From positions 1-63,721 of the forward strand of contig NZ_KB911487.1 in assembly GCF_000383515.1 (NCBI RefSeq): 63,721 nucleotides of DNA. Direction: 5' to 3'. The stretch comes from Mesomycoplasma hyorhinis ATCC 17981 (GTDB taxonomy: Bacteria; Bacillota_I; Bacilli_A; Mycoplasmatales; Metamycoplasmataceae). The position numbers were made by a program, and so were the translations under genes. Below the pieces are notes generated by a model that saw only the letters and a program-made list of their open reading frames with translations, did no database searches and had not been told where the DNA came from. Below, piece after piece: positions 42,610 through 53,771 of the stretch; within the stretch, counting starts at the first letter, position 1, and every line of letters begins with the position of its first letter.

Positions 42610-43131
42610 ATGCAAAAAAATCAAATCAATTTAATAGAATACATCAGAGATGTTAAAGATTTCCCAATTGAAGGGATTGTATTTAAAGATATTTCACCAC
42701 TTTTAGCAAATGGAGAAGTGCTAAATTACACAATTAATCAAATGGCTGAGTTAGCTAAAGATGCAGATGTTATTATAGGTCCAGACGCAAGAGGTTTCTT
42801 GTTTGGGACACCTACTGCAGCTTTTTTAAAAAAACCTTTTATTATGGTAAGAAAACCTAAAAAATTACCAGGAGACGTTATTAGTTTTGAGTATGATTTA
42901 GAATATGGTAAATCAACTCTAGAAATCCAAACTAATATGTTGAAAAAAGGCCAAAAAGTAGCAATTATTGATGATGTTTTAGCTACTGGCGGAACAATGA
43001 AAGCGATTATTAACTTAATCGAATCTCAAGGTGCTGTTGTTCATAAAGTAATCTTTTTACTTGAATTAGGATTTTTAAACGGAATTGAAAAACTTAAAAA
43101 ATATGACGTTAGCTCATTAATTAAAGTTTAG
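42610..43131 (+). CDS. apt: Adenine phosphoribosyltransferase
   Basis: 173 aa, standard length. Opens EYIRDVKDFPIEGIVFKDISPLL, a clear APRT start; GPDARGFLFG, RKPKKLPG and the PRPP loop VAIIDDVLATGGTM follow. Salvages adenine to AMP. ATG at 42610 preferred (AAAGAA upstream); an in-frame GTG at 42592 would add six residues. Only a weak promoter is visible; it lies 61 bases after the permease and could be co-transcribed. Confidence 0.95.
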   Translation: MQKNQINLIEYIRDVKDFPIEGIVFKDISPLLANGEVLNYTINQMAELAKDADVIIGPDARGFLFGTPTAAFLKKPFIMVRKPKKLPGDVISFEYDLEYGKSTLEIQTNMLKKGQKVAIIDDVLATGGTMKAIINLIESQGAVVHKVIFLLELGFLNGIEKLKKYDVSSLIKV

Positions 43132-43155
43132 TACTAAAAAATTCAATTTTTATGT

Positions 43156-43221
43156 TATAATAATTTCCTACATTATAACAAACTACAATTAATAAAATCC
43201 TTGATCTATATGTTGTAGATC
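43156..43221 (+). promoter_or_regulatory. rpsF promoter and leader hairpin
   Basis: TATAAT at 43156-43161 precedes an untranslated leader of about 80 bases with the hairpin GATCTA (43203-43208) / TAGATC (43216-43221) flanked by CC pairs. S6:S18 complexes bind leader hairpins of rpsF operons in many bacteria, so this is a candidate autoregulatory site; I could not confirm the full motif. Confidence 0.4.
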
Positions 43222-43244
43222 CAATAAGACCAAAAGGAGAGTAC

Positions 43245-43793
43245 ATGTCAAAGTACGAAATTATGACTGTTTTAGCTCCAGGAACAGATTTAAAAGTAAT
43301 TGAAGACGTTTTAAAATCTGTTTTTGATGCTAAGAACATCGAAAAAATTGAAAAACTTGAAAGAACAGAGTTAGCATACGAAATTAAAAAACACAAACAA
43401 GGAATTTTTGTTTTAGCTAACTTAAAATCTGAGGAAAGTTTAATCGAAGAATTTGTCAGAAGAGTAAATATTCTCAAAAAACAAGTTTTAAGATTTTTAG
43501 TTATTAATCTAGATTCTGAAAGAGGAATGCACAAAACTTTCAGACCTAGAAAAAATGGTAAACACAAATTTTTCTCTTCTAAAAAACCAACAACTTCAAC
43601 AGAAGAAGGTAAAAGTTTTCAAAAACCATTTGTCAAAAAACCTTTTGTTAAAAAATCAGAAGAAACAGATTCTTCAAAACAAAATGAACAAGACAAAGTG
43701 CTAAGAAAACCAAAAACTGTAAAACCAGCAAAAGATTCTAAAGTAGCTCACACAGCGAAAAAAGAAGAAAAAACAACAGAAACTAAAGAGTAA
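43245..43793 (+). CDS. rpsF: 30S ribosomal protein S6
   Basis: 182 aa. Residues 1-95 are the S6 fold (KYEIMTVLAPGTDLKVIED and KKQVLRFLVINLD). The rest is a Lys/Thr/Pro-rich disordered extension of about 80 residues with a tandem KPFVK repeat, longer than the usual S6 tail and typical of some mycoplasmas. AAAAGGAGAGTAC precedes the ATG. First gene of rpsF-ssb-rpsR. Confidence 0.95.
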   Translation: MSKYEIMTVLAPGTDLKVIEDVLKSVFDAKNIEKIEKLERTELAYEIKKHKQGIFVLANLKSEESLIEEFVRRVNILKKQVLRFLVINLDSERGMHKTFRPRKNGKHKFFSSKKPTTSTEEGKSFQKPFVKKPFVKKSEETDSSKQNEQDKVLRKPKTVKPAKDSKVAHTAKKEEKTTETKE

Positions 43794-43798
43794 AATTT

Positions 43799-44338
43799 AT
43801 GAATAAAGTCATTTTAGTTGGAAGAATAGTTAATGATTTGGTTTTAAATAGAACTAAATCAGGTCTTGATTATCTTAGATTTAATTTAGCAATTGAAAGA
43901 AGAAAATTCAGTGCAGATTCTGAAGAAATCACTGATTTTATCCCAGTGGTAGCTTGAAGATTTCATGCAATTAATATTTACACACTATCAACAAAAGGTT
44001 CATTAATTTTAATTGAAGGTTATTTATCATCAGGTAGATATCAAAAAGATGATGGAACAAATGTCTTTACTTTAGATGTTGTTGTAGATTCTTTTAGATC
44101 TTTAGAAACAAAAGAACAATTAGAACAAAGAAAAAAGAAAAATGTTTCTGATACAGCAAAACCTTCTTTGAAAAACACTTCAGAAACAGTTAATGAACCC
44201 ACTTTTATCAATGCAAATACTTCAAAAGCTGAAACAATTTCTGACAATCTAGCACCAACTAATGAATTTGAAGATGAAACTGAGGAAGATGATGACGATA
44301 TATTCATTGATTGAAATTTTAGTCCTATGGAAAAATAA
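43799..44338 (+). CDS. ssb: Single-stranded DNA-binding protein
   Basis: 179 aa. OB fold at 1-105 with MNKVILVGRIVNDLVL, FIPVVAWRF and GYLSSGRYQKDDG; then a disordered linker. The acidic C-terminal tip expected to bind partner proteins (D-D-D-I-P-F in most bacteria) appears as DDDDIFIDWNFSPMEK, with 12 extra residues after the acidic run. Lies 5 bases after rpsF and 12 bases before rpsR, the usual bacterial order. Confidence 0.93.
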
Positions 44339-44350
44339 AAAGGAATTATT

Positions 44351-44593
44351 ATGAACAAAAAAAACAAAAAGAAATTAAAGAAAAAACCTTGCCACTTTTG
44401 CGAAACTCAAACAGTTTACATAGATTATAAAAATGTTGAAGTTTTAGAAAAATTTGTAAATCCACATGGAAAAATTCAACCTTCAAGAATTACAGGATCA
44501 TGTTCCAAACACCAAAGACAAGTATCATTAGCAATTAAAAGAGCAAGAATGATAGCTCTTATGGCTTTTGTTGGTGAAAGAGTAAGAAGGTAA
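44351..44593 (+). CDS. rpsR: 30S ribosomal protein S18
   Basis: 80 aa. IDYKNVEVLEKFVNPHGKI and ITGSCSKHQRQVSLAIKRAR are the S18 core. The N-terminal KKPCHFCE adds a Cys pair. AAAGGAATTATT precedes the ATG. A long terminator follows. Confidence 0.95.
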   Translation: MNKKNKKKLKKKPCHFCETQTVYIDYKNVEVLEKFVNPHGKIQPSRITGSCSKHQRQVSLAIKRARMIALMAFVGERVRR

Positions 44594-44598
44594 AAATT

Positions 44599-44638
44599 AA
44601 TAAAAAAATTTTTAGTTAATTCTAAAAATTTTTTTATT
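44599..44638 (+). terminator. Terminator after rpsR
   Basis: AATAAAAAAATTTTTAG and CTAAAAATTTTTTTATT form a 17-bp AT-only stem with a short loop. Confidence 0.6.
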
Positions 44639-44650
44639 ATAATTGAAATT

Positions 44651-45754
44651 ATGTCATTAAAAGCAGGTATTGTTGGATTTCCTAATGTTGGAAAATCCAG
44701 TCTTTTTTCAGCACTTACTTCTTCTCAAGTTGAAATTGCAAATTATCCCTTTGCTACTATTGATCCTAGTGTAGCAGTTGTTGAAATCAAAGACAAAAGA
44801 TTAAACGAAATTGCAAAAATAGTTAATCCAGAAAAAATAGTCTATGCTACTTTTTCCTTTGTTGACATTGCAGGATTAATTGCTGGAGCTTCAAAAGGTG
44901 AAGGATTAGGAAATAAATTTTTAGCAAATATTCGTGATGTGGATGCAATAATTCACGTGGTGCGTTGTTTTGATGATAACAAAGTTATTCACGTTGCTAA
45001 CAAAATAGATCCAAAAGCAGATGTTGAAGTTATAAATTTAGAATTAATTTTATCTGATCTTTCAGTAGTTGAAAATGTTTTAAAAAGAGTTGCTAAACGA
45101 GCACAAAATACAACTGACAAAACACTTAAAATTGAATATGAATTAGCAAAAAAAATTGAAGACATTCTAACACAAGGTCAACCAGCAAGAGTGTTAAATT
45201 ACACAGAAGATGAATTAAAAATTCTTCAAAGTTGACAACTTTTAAGTTTAAAACCAGTTTTATATGTTGCTAATATTGATCAAGCTTCTATTCAAAATCC
45301 GCAACAAAACAAATATTATTTAGAACTAGAAAAAATTGCCAAAGCAGAAAATAATAAAATAATTCCTATTTCAGTGCAAATAGAATATGAGATTAGTTTA
45401 TTAAATCCTGAAGAAAAAGAAGCATTTTTAACTGAATACCATCTTAAGGAACCAGGTTTGGAAATTTTAACTAGAGAAGCTTTTGGACTTTTAAATTTAG
45501 CAAATTATTTCACTGCTGGTGTAAAAGAAGTTCGTGCTTGAACTTTTAAAAAAGGATACACTGCACCACAATGCGGAGGAATAATTCATTCAGATTTTGA
45601 AAAAAAATTTATTAAAGTAGAAATAATATCATATAATGATTTTATTGAAGCAAAAGGTGAAAAAAACGCAAAAGAACAAGGAAAACAAAGACTAGAAGGT
45701 AAAAATTATCTTGTTCAAGATGGAGATATTTGTAACTTTAAATTTGGAAAATAA
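44651..45754 (+). CDS. ychF: Redox-regulated ATPase YchF (OLA1 family)
   Basis: 367 aa Obg-related P-loop protein that prefers ATP and binds ribosomes. G1 GIVGFPNVGKSS, switch region NYPFATIDPSVAVV, G3 FVDIAGLIAGASKGEGLGNKFL, the altered G4 VANI, and a C-terminal TGS domain (ENFTAGVKE-like YFTAGVKEVRAWTFKKG) with APQCGGIIHSDFEKKFI. Full length. Near-leaderless start: the ATG is 13 bases after the preceding terminator. Confidence 0.95.
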
Positions 45755-45773
45755 AAATTAACAATTTAAGTCA

Positions 45774-45847
45774 GGGGGTTTAGTATAATGGCAGTACCAC
45801 GGACTCCAAACCCGTTAGTAAAGGTTCGAATCCTTTAACCCTCGCCA
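45774..45847 (+). tRNA. tRNA-Trp (anticodon CCA)
   Basis: 74 nt with encoded CCA. Anticodon loop CTCCAAA; acceptor GGGGGTT/AACCCTC with one G-U pair. This species reads UGG only; the UCA tRNA for UGA codons is not in the window. Confidence 0.95.
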
Positions 45848-45861
45848 TATGTAATTACATC

Positions 45862-48294
45862 ATGAAAATAAACAATAATCAAAATCAATCACAAAATCGC
45901 AAATCGAATAATTTTAGCAATTCTTTTAAGAATCAACAAAGAACGAATCAATTACAAAATCAGCAACAAAATTCCTTTACAAATCAAGCATATTCAAAAC
46001 AAAATTCACAAGAAAAATCCTTTGTAAATCAAGCACAATTTTCGGATTATAAGCTCCAAAATCCAAAACAAAATTCTTTCAATAATCAACAATTTAACCC
46101 AACTCCAAAATCAAAACAATTTATAGATTATTCAACTAATACATCAAGTAATTTTTCATCAAATCCAACCCAAGCAAATGAACAATATACTAATCTTAAA
46201 TCAGCACAATCTCAAAATTTTGTTTCAAATAATCAATTTTCAAATGTTACATCACAACAAAATCAACAAAAGAGTTTAAAATCAAATCAATTTGCAAATT
46301 ATACTCAAAATAATCCATTTCAATATTCACAAGAGTTTAATCAACAAAATACTAGTACATTTAATGCTCCAAATTACAAAAACTCTTTTTTAGAAATTCA
46401 GTATGAACCTTCACAATTTTTAGACTCAAATTCAAATACTTTTAATACAGCTCCACAAAAATATTTTTTAGTAGATCAAGAAGAACAAAAATGAAAAAAC
46501 TTTCTAAAATATAGATTTTTTAAGAAAAATCAACTTAAAAAAGTAGATTTTAAAAATTCAACAGAGCCTTTTTTTGTTCCTTTTTTTTCAGGTAATTCAA
46601 ATTTAATTTATCTTGAATATGGACTAGGTTATAACAAAATAAACAATATTTCACTTCATAACTTTGCAAAAACAATTTTAATTGGACTAGAAAAAATCTA
46701 TGATAATGCTTTAGCTCAAAATGAAATTAATATTAAAGAATCTAAATTTATACATAGACCAATTATTTTTGCTCATAATTTAACTTCTAAAACAAATATT
46801 TTTAAAAAATTCTATAGAAGTTTGAGACATTACAAATTAAAAACTTATTGAGTTAAAAAATCTCAAAAACAAGAAAATATTGATAAAGAAACTTTAAAAT
46901 ATTGATTAGACACAAATATGAGTGATGATGTAGAAAATAAAGCAATTTTAGTGTTTTATTTTTACAATGATCCACATTCAAATAAAGTTATTTTAGAAAT
47001 CAGAAATAGATTATTTTACTTTTTAGACCAAGAACTCTATCATATTTTTTATAATTCAGCAATTGAATTAATTTATCAAAGTCATAATAAAAAATTCAAC
47101 AAAATTTCTAAATTTGAATGAAATCAAAATGTTTATTATGATATGCAAGAGCAAAATCGATTAAAAGAAATTAGAAATCAATTTCAAATAAGTAATGATG
47201 TTGCAAAAGACACAAAATTATTTATTTCTACCAAATCTAAATGAAGTTCTTTGGATTTATTAGAGCAACTTGGTTTTACTATTCACAAATCTGTAAGACC
47301 TTTTAGAATTTCCTTGTTTTTACTACTTTTCAAAAAAGAATGCGACATAATAGTGAACGCAAATAATTTAGAGCAAATTGATTTTTACATTAGAAATAAA
47401 TACAAATATGTAAAATTAAATAACTGAGATATTTTATTATTTTTAATTGACAAAAAACAACAAACTTTTAATCAACTTCCTGATTTTGAATCATTTTCAA
47501 CATTGGTTAATGATTCTAATTCACTAACATATCAGTTTCAATTTCGATCTACACAAACTCAAAATAGTAACGTAAATCCTTCACCATTTGCACAAAATCC
47601 AACATTTGAAACAAAACAACCAAATGTTATTGACAAAACACAACAAAGATCTCAAAATCCTTTAAAATTTAATTCTTATTTTACTAACGAAAACCAAATA
47701 AATCAAAAGCAAAATCAAGATTATATTTTAGTAAATTCAGAACTACCGCTTGGAATATTTGAAAATTTTAATTTTTATAACGTAAACTTCTTATCAAATC
47801 AAGATAGTCATTTTTTTAGAGATAACCAACAAGAAAAAATCAATATTTCTTTAAGTCAAAAAATTAATTATTCTTTAGAACCAATTGATAATTTTTCTTC
47901 AAATATCTTCATTTTACTTCATTTAGTTAAATATTTGAACAACAATAAAAATCAAATATATTCACAAATTAATGACAAATTATTATCAAAAACAAGTAAT
48001 ACAAAATATTGAGAATACACTATGCAAAGCAAATTAAATATAAAAGCATTGCAAAATTCACTCTCTAAAACACCACATCTAAAATTAATTAGCAATAATT
48101 TAGAAACTAACCAATATTTTAATGAAGTTTTAATTTATGAATTTGTCAAAAATAATTGAGAAAATACATTGATAATTTCTTATAATAATATAAATTACTA
48201 CACTAAAATTTCTTATTGAGCAAAATATCCGGACAAAAAAGATAAGAAGTTTTTCAAAAAACTAAAAAAACAAGTCAAAAGCAAAAAGGAGTAA
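45862..48294 (+). CDS. Q/N-rich protein with degenerate phosphohexomutase-like body
   Basis: 810 aa, intact in code 4, no signal peptide. Residues 1-210 are extremely Gln/Asn/Ser-rich with loose repeats built on QNSF-N-Q; a second Q/N-rich segment is near 555-625. The rest follows the order of phosphoglucomutase/phosphomannomutase motifs without their catalytic residues: EYGLGYNKINNISLHNFAK where the family has G-x-G-x-N-R-M-N, IIFAHNLTSKTNIFKKFY for the I-A-H-D-x-R helix, FYFYNDPHSNKVILEI in place of T-A-S-H-N-P, and LEPIDNFSSNIFILLHLVKYL resembling the D-K-D-G-I-x-A-A-L-L helix. The catalytic Ser is absent, so it is probably a structural or scaffold pseudo-enzyme. The assignment is inference. 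It starts 15 bases after tRNA-Trp and is followed 1 base later by tpx. Confidence 0.65.
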
Positions 48295-48295
48295 A

Positions 48296-48814
48296 ATGAC
48301 AACAACATTTAAAAATAAAAAATATAAATTAATAACAGAATTAATTAAAGTAGGAACAAAAATTCAATTAGAATTAACAGATAAAACTTTTCAACCTATT
48401 ACAATTTCAAAATTTGATGAAAACCTTGAAGGACAAAAAGCTTATAAATTAGCTGTTTTATCTGTTTTTCCTTCAATAAATACTTCTGTTTGTGATGAGC
48501 AAACCAAAGGCATTAGTGAATTAGCGCACGAATTTAATGATGTTAGATTTATTTCGGTTTCAGTTGATTTACCAAGTGCAATTGGACAATGATTGGGAAT
48601 GAATGGAAAAGACAATATCGAATTTTATTCAGATCACAGAAGAAGATCATTTGGGCAACAAGCTGGATTTTTAATTGATGAAATTTTCTTATTAAATAGA
48701 GGATTTTTAATTTTAGACAAAGACGGAACAGTTTTAGAAGTAGAAGCAAATTCTGATGTTCACCAACAAATTGATTTTAACAAATTAAAAGAGTTGATTC
48801 AAAAGCACAAATAA
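48296..48814 (+). CDS. tpx: Thiol peroxidase (Tpx-type peroxiredoxin)
   Basis: 172 aa. VLSVFPSINTSVCDEQTKG holds the peroxidatic Cys and the T-x-x-C signature; SVDLPSAIGQ and the C-terminal thioredoxin fold follow. The resolving Cys of canonical Tpx near helix 3 is not seen, so it may act as a 1-Cys enzyme. Reduces H2O2 and organic peroxides in the cytosol. AAAAAGGAGTAAA is its RBS and also ends the previous gene, so the two are coupled. Confidence 0.93.
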
Positions 48815-48839
48815 TTATTTGAAATTAAATTTTTAAACG

Positions 48840-48891
48840 AAAAACAAATTAATTTCTTGCAAAGAGAGAATTAGTTTGTTTTTTTATTTTT
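48840..48891 (+). terminator. tpx terminator
   Basis: AAAACAAATTAATT pairs with AATTAGTTTGTTTT (one G-U) and is followed by a long T run. Confidence 0.7.
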
Positions 48892-48935
48892 ATTATAAGT
48901 TTTTAAGTTTTGCTTCTGTTTTTTAAAAAATTTTG

Positions 48936-49112
48936 TATAATGAAATGGCAATTAGAAATTATTGCAGAAAGAAGATTCACTCTCACCTGATGAATAAGTG
49001 TTCATAGGTAAAGGCTACAAAATACTAATTTGTTATTATTTTTAATAATAATTTTTGTTTTGCTGAGAAAGTGGATTTACCACTTTTTTATTTTTTAATC
49101 CAAGGAGGAAAA
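48936..49112 (+). promoter_or_regulatory. infC operon promoter and structured leader (L20-leader-like)
   Basis: TATAAT at 48936-48941 starts a leader of about 165 bases. It contains CACCTGAT...ATAGGTAAAGGC pairing segments near 48990-49017, an AT hairpin, and a terminator-like hairpin at 49068-49086 just before the infC Shine-Dalgarno. This is the layout of ribosomal protein L20 autoregulatory leaders in infC-rpmI-rplT operons of Firmicutes. Exact fit to the family model was not tested. Confidence 0.6.
49066..49090 (+). terminator. Attenuator hairpin before infC
   Basis: AAAGTGG-ATTTA-CCACTTT followed by a T run, only 12 bases before the infC ribosome binding site. Confidence 0.65.
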
Positions 49113-49763
49113 ATTATTTCCAAACCAAATCCTAAAAATTTTTCACGTTCTAAACCAGTTCAAGAACATTGAGTAAACAGAAATATTCCATTTGTCAAAG
49201 TTTTTCTTATCGGCTCAGATAATGAAAAAATTGGGATAATTGAAACAAGAGAAGCTATTGAAATGGCAAAAGAACAAAAACTCGATGTAGTAGTTCTTTC
49301 AATAGATAATTCAAGTGGTACACCAAGACCAATTGCTAAAATCTTGGATTATGGAAAATTTAAGTATGAAAGAAAGAAAAAACAAAAAGTTGAAAAAGAA
49401 AAACAATCTTTCACAAACAATAGAGAAATTCGTTTATCTTTTGGAATCAATTTAAATGATATAAAAATCAAAGCAAAAAAAGCCAAAGAATTTTTATTAG
49501 ATAACGACAGAGTAAAAGTGGCTCTTCGTCTTAGAGGGCGTGAAAATACAAGACCTGAACAAGGTAAATTAATTTTAAATTCTTTTTTTGATGAAGTAAA
49601 ATCGATTGCAAAATTAAGTAAAGAAATGCAATCAGTTGGTAATTTTTTAACTCTTCATATTGAACGTGATAAGAAAAAATTACCCAAATTTACTTCTTCA
49701 AAACAAATAAAGGAATTAATTGATTTTGAAAAAACTATAAAGGAAGAAGAAACTAATGCCTAA
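49113..49763 (+). CDS. infC: Translation initiation factor IF-3 (AUU start)
   Basis: 216 aa. There is no ATG, GTG or TTG at the right place. The frame opens with ATT-ATT right after AAGGAGG (49102-49108), and the N-terminal domain [33 protein letters not shown] is lost if the first ATG (49263) is used. An AUU start is the classic IF-3 self-control device. ATT at 49116 is equally possible from RBS spacing. The C-domain has [16 protein letters not shown] and LRLRGRE. Its stop overlaps rpmI by 8 bases. Confidence 0.9.
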
Positions 49764-49944
49764 AGCAAAAACAAAATCAGCACTTAAAAAAAGAATTAAA
49801 GTAACTGCTTCTGGAAAAATCAAACACAAACATGCATATCGTTCTCATTTAGCACAAAATAAATCTACAAAGCAAAAAAGACAGTCAAGACACGCAACAT
49901 TAATGTCCTCTTCTGATTACAAAAGAATAAAAGACTTAATTTAA
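49756..49944 (+). CDS. rpmI: 50S ribosomal protein L35
   Basis: 62 aa. [31 protein letters not shown] is the bL35 signature; ends with [20 protein letters not shown] lies inside infC. Middle gene of infC-rpmI-rplT. Confidence 0.96.
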   Translation: MPKAKTKSALKKRIKVTASGKIKHKHAYRSHLAQNKSTKQKRQSRHATLMSSSDYKRIKDLI

Positions 49945-49987
49945 TAAATTTATCAATATTTTTAATAATTAAAAGGAGATTTTACCA

Positions 49988-50347
49988 ATGAGAGTAAAAG
50001 GTGGAACTGTCACAAGATCAAGAAGAAAAAAATGATTAAAATTAGCTAAAGGTTATTGAGGACACAAGTCAGTAGGTTATAAAGTTGCTAAACAAGCAGT
50101 TGTAAAATCCTGAACATATGCATTTAGAGATAGAAAACAAGTTAAAAGAGATTTTCGTAAATTATGAATAAGCAGAATTAATGCAGCTTCTAGATCACTT
50201 GGACTTAGTTATTCACAATTAGTTAACGGACTTAAAAAATCCAACATTGAAATTAACAGAAAAATGCTTTCTGAGCTTGCAATTAATGAACCAGAAACAT
50301 TTGCAAAAATAGTATCACAAGTAAAAGGCACATTAAATAAAGGATAA
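49988..50347 (+). CDS. rplT: 50S ribosomal protein L20
   Basis: 119 aa. [25 protein letters not shown] with the long basic N-terminal helix, then [20 protein letters not shown]. Likely the regulator that binds the leader at 48936. AAAGGAGATTTTACC precedes the ATG. Several Trp codons are TGA. Confidence 0.96.
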
Positions 50348-50351
50348 TACT

Positions 50352-50543
50352 ATGGCAAGAAAAGATGATATCACAGGAAAAGGTCCTTTAAGTGGAAATA
50401 ATCGTTCACACGCTTTAAATGCAACAAAAAGAAAATTCAACTTAAATTTACAAAAAGTAGTTGTTGAAGTAAATGGTGTGAAACAAACTCTAAAAGTAAG
50501 TGCAAAAACTAAAAAAACACTTAGAAAAAAAGGGTTTATTTAA
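50352..50543 (+). CDS. rpmB: 50S ribosomal protein L28
   Basis: 63 aa. [34 protein letters not shown] is diagnostic of bL28; it ends with the K-T-L-R-K-K-G-F-I tail. Follows rplT by 4 bases, an addition to the usual infC-rpmI-rplT operon. Confidence 0.95.
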   Translation: MARKDDITGKGPLSGNNRSHALNATKRKFNLNLQKVVVEVNGVKQTLKVSAKTKKTLRKKGFI

Positions 50544-50576
50544 TTCCTATTTCAAGGCTATATAATTAATATTTTA

Positions 50577-50604
50577 AAAAAGCAAAGTAATATTTGCTTT
50601 TTTA
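50577..50604 (+). terminator. Terminator of the infC operon
   Basis: AAAAAAGCAAA-GTAATA-TTTGCTTTTTT. Confidence 0.8.
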
Positions 50605-50648
50605 TTTTATTTTCATAAAGTCTTCATAAATAATATAAAATAATTTAG

Positions 50649-50654
50649 TATAAT
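50649..50654 (+). promoter_or_regulatory. -10 box of the pdh genes
   Basis: TATAAT 34 bases before the pdhA ATG, downstream of the infC-operon terminator. Confidence 0.55.
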
Positions 50655-50687
50655 TAAAATACTAAATAGAACTATAAAAGGAGCAAA

Positions 50688-51788
<1,101 letters not shown>

Positions 51789-51791
51789 TTT

Positions 51792-52778
51792 ATGTCAACA
51801 AAAGCATTAAATAACATTGGTGCAGTTACAGATGCACTTGCATTAATGATGGAAAAAGATCCAACAGTTGTTCTTTGAGGAGAAGACGCTGGATTTGAAG
51901 GTGGAGTTTTCAGAGCTACTGAAGGACTTCAAAAACAATTTGGAATCTCACGTGTATTCGATGCTCCAATTGCTGAAGCTACTATTGCAGGTGTTGGTGT
52001 AGGTGCAGCACTTTATGGATTAAAACCAGTGGTTGAAATGCAGTTTCAAGGATTCTCATATCCAGCATTTCAACAACTTATGGCTCATGCAGCAAGATAT
52101 AGAAATCGTACAAGAGGAAGATTTACTGTACCTATGGTTGTTAGAATGCCAATGGCAGGTGGAGTTAGAGCTCTAGAACACCACTCAGAAGCAATTGAAG
52201 CTTTATATGCACACATTCCAGGATTAAAAGTTGTTATGCCTTCAACTCCTTATGATACAAAAGGATTATTAATCGCAGCTATTAACGACCCAGATCCAGT
52301 TATTTTCTTAGAACCTAAGAAAATTTATCGTTCATTCAAACAAGAAGTTCCAGCAGGAATTTATGAAGTTGAAATTGGTAAAGCAAATGTATTAGTAGAA
52401 GGTTCTGATTTAACATTAGTAACATATGGAGCACAAGTTCACGAAGCACTAGCTGCTTTAAAACAATTAAATGGAGAATACTCTGTAGAATTAATTGATT
52501 TAAGAACAATTTCTCCTTTAGATACAGATACAATTATTAACTCTGTTAAAAAAACTGGAAGACTTTTAGTTGTTCACGAAGCTGTTAAATCATTTTCAGT
52601 TTCAGCTGAAATTATTACAAGAGTAAATGAGAAAGCATTTGAATTCTTATTAGCGCCTCCTGCAAGATTAACAGGATATGACATTACTGTTCCTTTAGCA
52701 AGAGGTGAAGGATTCCACGCAATTAACGACAAAAAAATTCTCAACAAAATTAAAGAAGTAATGAGCTTCGAAGGCTAA
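51792..52778 (+). CDS. pdhB: Pyruvate dehydrogenase E1 beta subunit
   Basis: 328 aa. WGEDAGFEGGVFRATEGLQ, FDAPIAEATIAGVGVGAA, RMPMAGGVRALEHHSEA and MPSTPYDTKGLL are standard E1-beta motifs. The C-terminal transketolase domain has VTYGAQVHEAL and LIDLRTISPLD. Forms the alpha2-beta2 E1 with PdhA. The RBS AAGGAAGGT lies inside the end of pdhA. Confidence 0.96.
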
Positions 52779-52801
52779 AAGAAATTCAAGGATATTTAAA
52801 A

Positions 52802-53740
52802 ATGGAAAAAAGATTTGTAACTCCTCTAGCAAGATCGCTAGCAGAAAAATTAGGCATTAACATTGATTTAGTAAAAGGAACAGGTCCAGGTGGTAGGGTT
52901 ATGAGAGAAGATGTTATTGCATTTTCTAAAAATCCACAACCAACTCCAGCTGCTCCAGCTCCAGCTGCATCAGTTGCTCCAATACAACAAACCCCAGCAA
53001 CTCCTAATCCAGTTGCAGCTTCTTCAACTTCAGAAGCTCTTAGTGGAAAAGTCGAAAAAGTTGCTCCAATTAGAAAAGCAATTGCTAGAGCTATGAAAAA
53101 TTCATGATCTTCAGTTGCTTATGTTAACTTAGTAAATGAAATTGATGTTACTAACTTATGATATTTAAGAAAAAAAGTAGTTGAAGATATTCAAAAAACA
53201 ACAGGATTAAAAATTACCTTTTTATCCTTCATTTCTAAAGCTATTTTAATTGCGCTTCAAGAGTTTCCTATTTTAGCAGCTAAGTATGATGAAGCAACTG
53301 AATCACTTGTTTATCCTTCAACAATTAATTTAGGAATTGCAGTGGATACAGATGCTGGTTTAATGGTTCCTGTTATCAAAGATGCACAAAACTTATCAAT
53401 GGTACAAATTGGACTAGAAATTAATCGTTTAGCAAAAGCTGCAAGAGAAAGAAAAATTAAAGCATCAGAAATGTCTGGTGGATCATTTACAATTACCAAT
53501 TATGGATCAGTTGGTGCATTATATGGAGTTCCAGTTATTAACTTCCCAGAAATCGCTATTGCTGGAGTTGGAGCTATCCAATCAAATGTTCGTTGAGTAA
53601 ATGGACAAGCAACTGAAGGTAAAGTAATGCATCTTACAGTAGCTGCTGATCATCGTTGAGTAGATGGTGGAACAATTGGAAGATTTATTTCTAGAGTAAA
53701 AGAATTACTTGAAAAACCAGAAATTTTAGGTATAATTTAA
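52802..53740 (+). CDS. pdhC: Pyruvate dehydrogenase E2 (acetyltransferase) lacking the lipoyl domain
   Basis: 312 aa. It begins directly with the peripheral subunit-binding domain (VTPLARSLAEKLGINIDLVKGTGPGGRV), then an Ala/Pro linker, then the catalytic domain with the active-site motif DHRWVDG near the C-terminus. The N-terminal lipoyl domain found in nearly all E2 proteins is missing. The frame upstream of the ATG is only 23 bases from pdhB, so it has not been mis-annotated away. Lipoyl groups must come from PdhD, whose N-terminus carries that domain. AAGGATATTTAAAA precedes the ATG. Confidence 0.94.
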
Positions 53741-53771
53741 TTTCACAACAAATAATTAATCGAATTTTCAT

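Noticed and set aside
43203-43221. A riboswitch before rpsF
   Set aside because: The hairpin is short and no ligand-binding core is visible; at most a ribosomal-protein binding leader.
52911-53096. 61-aa Leu/Gln-rich ORF
   Set aside because: Out-of-frame reading of the Ala/Pro linker of PdhC.
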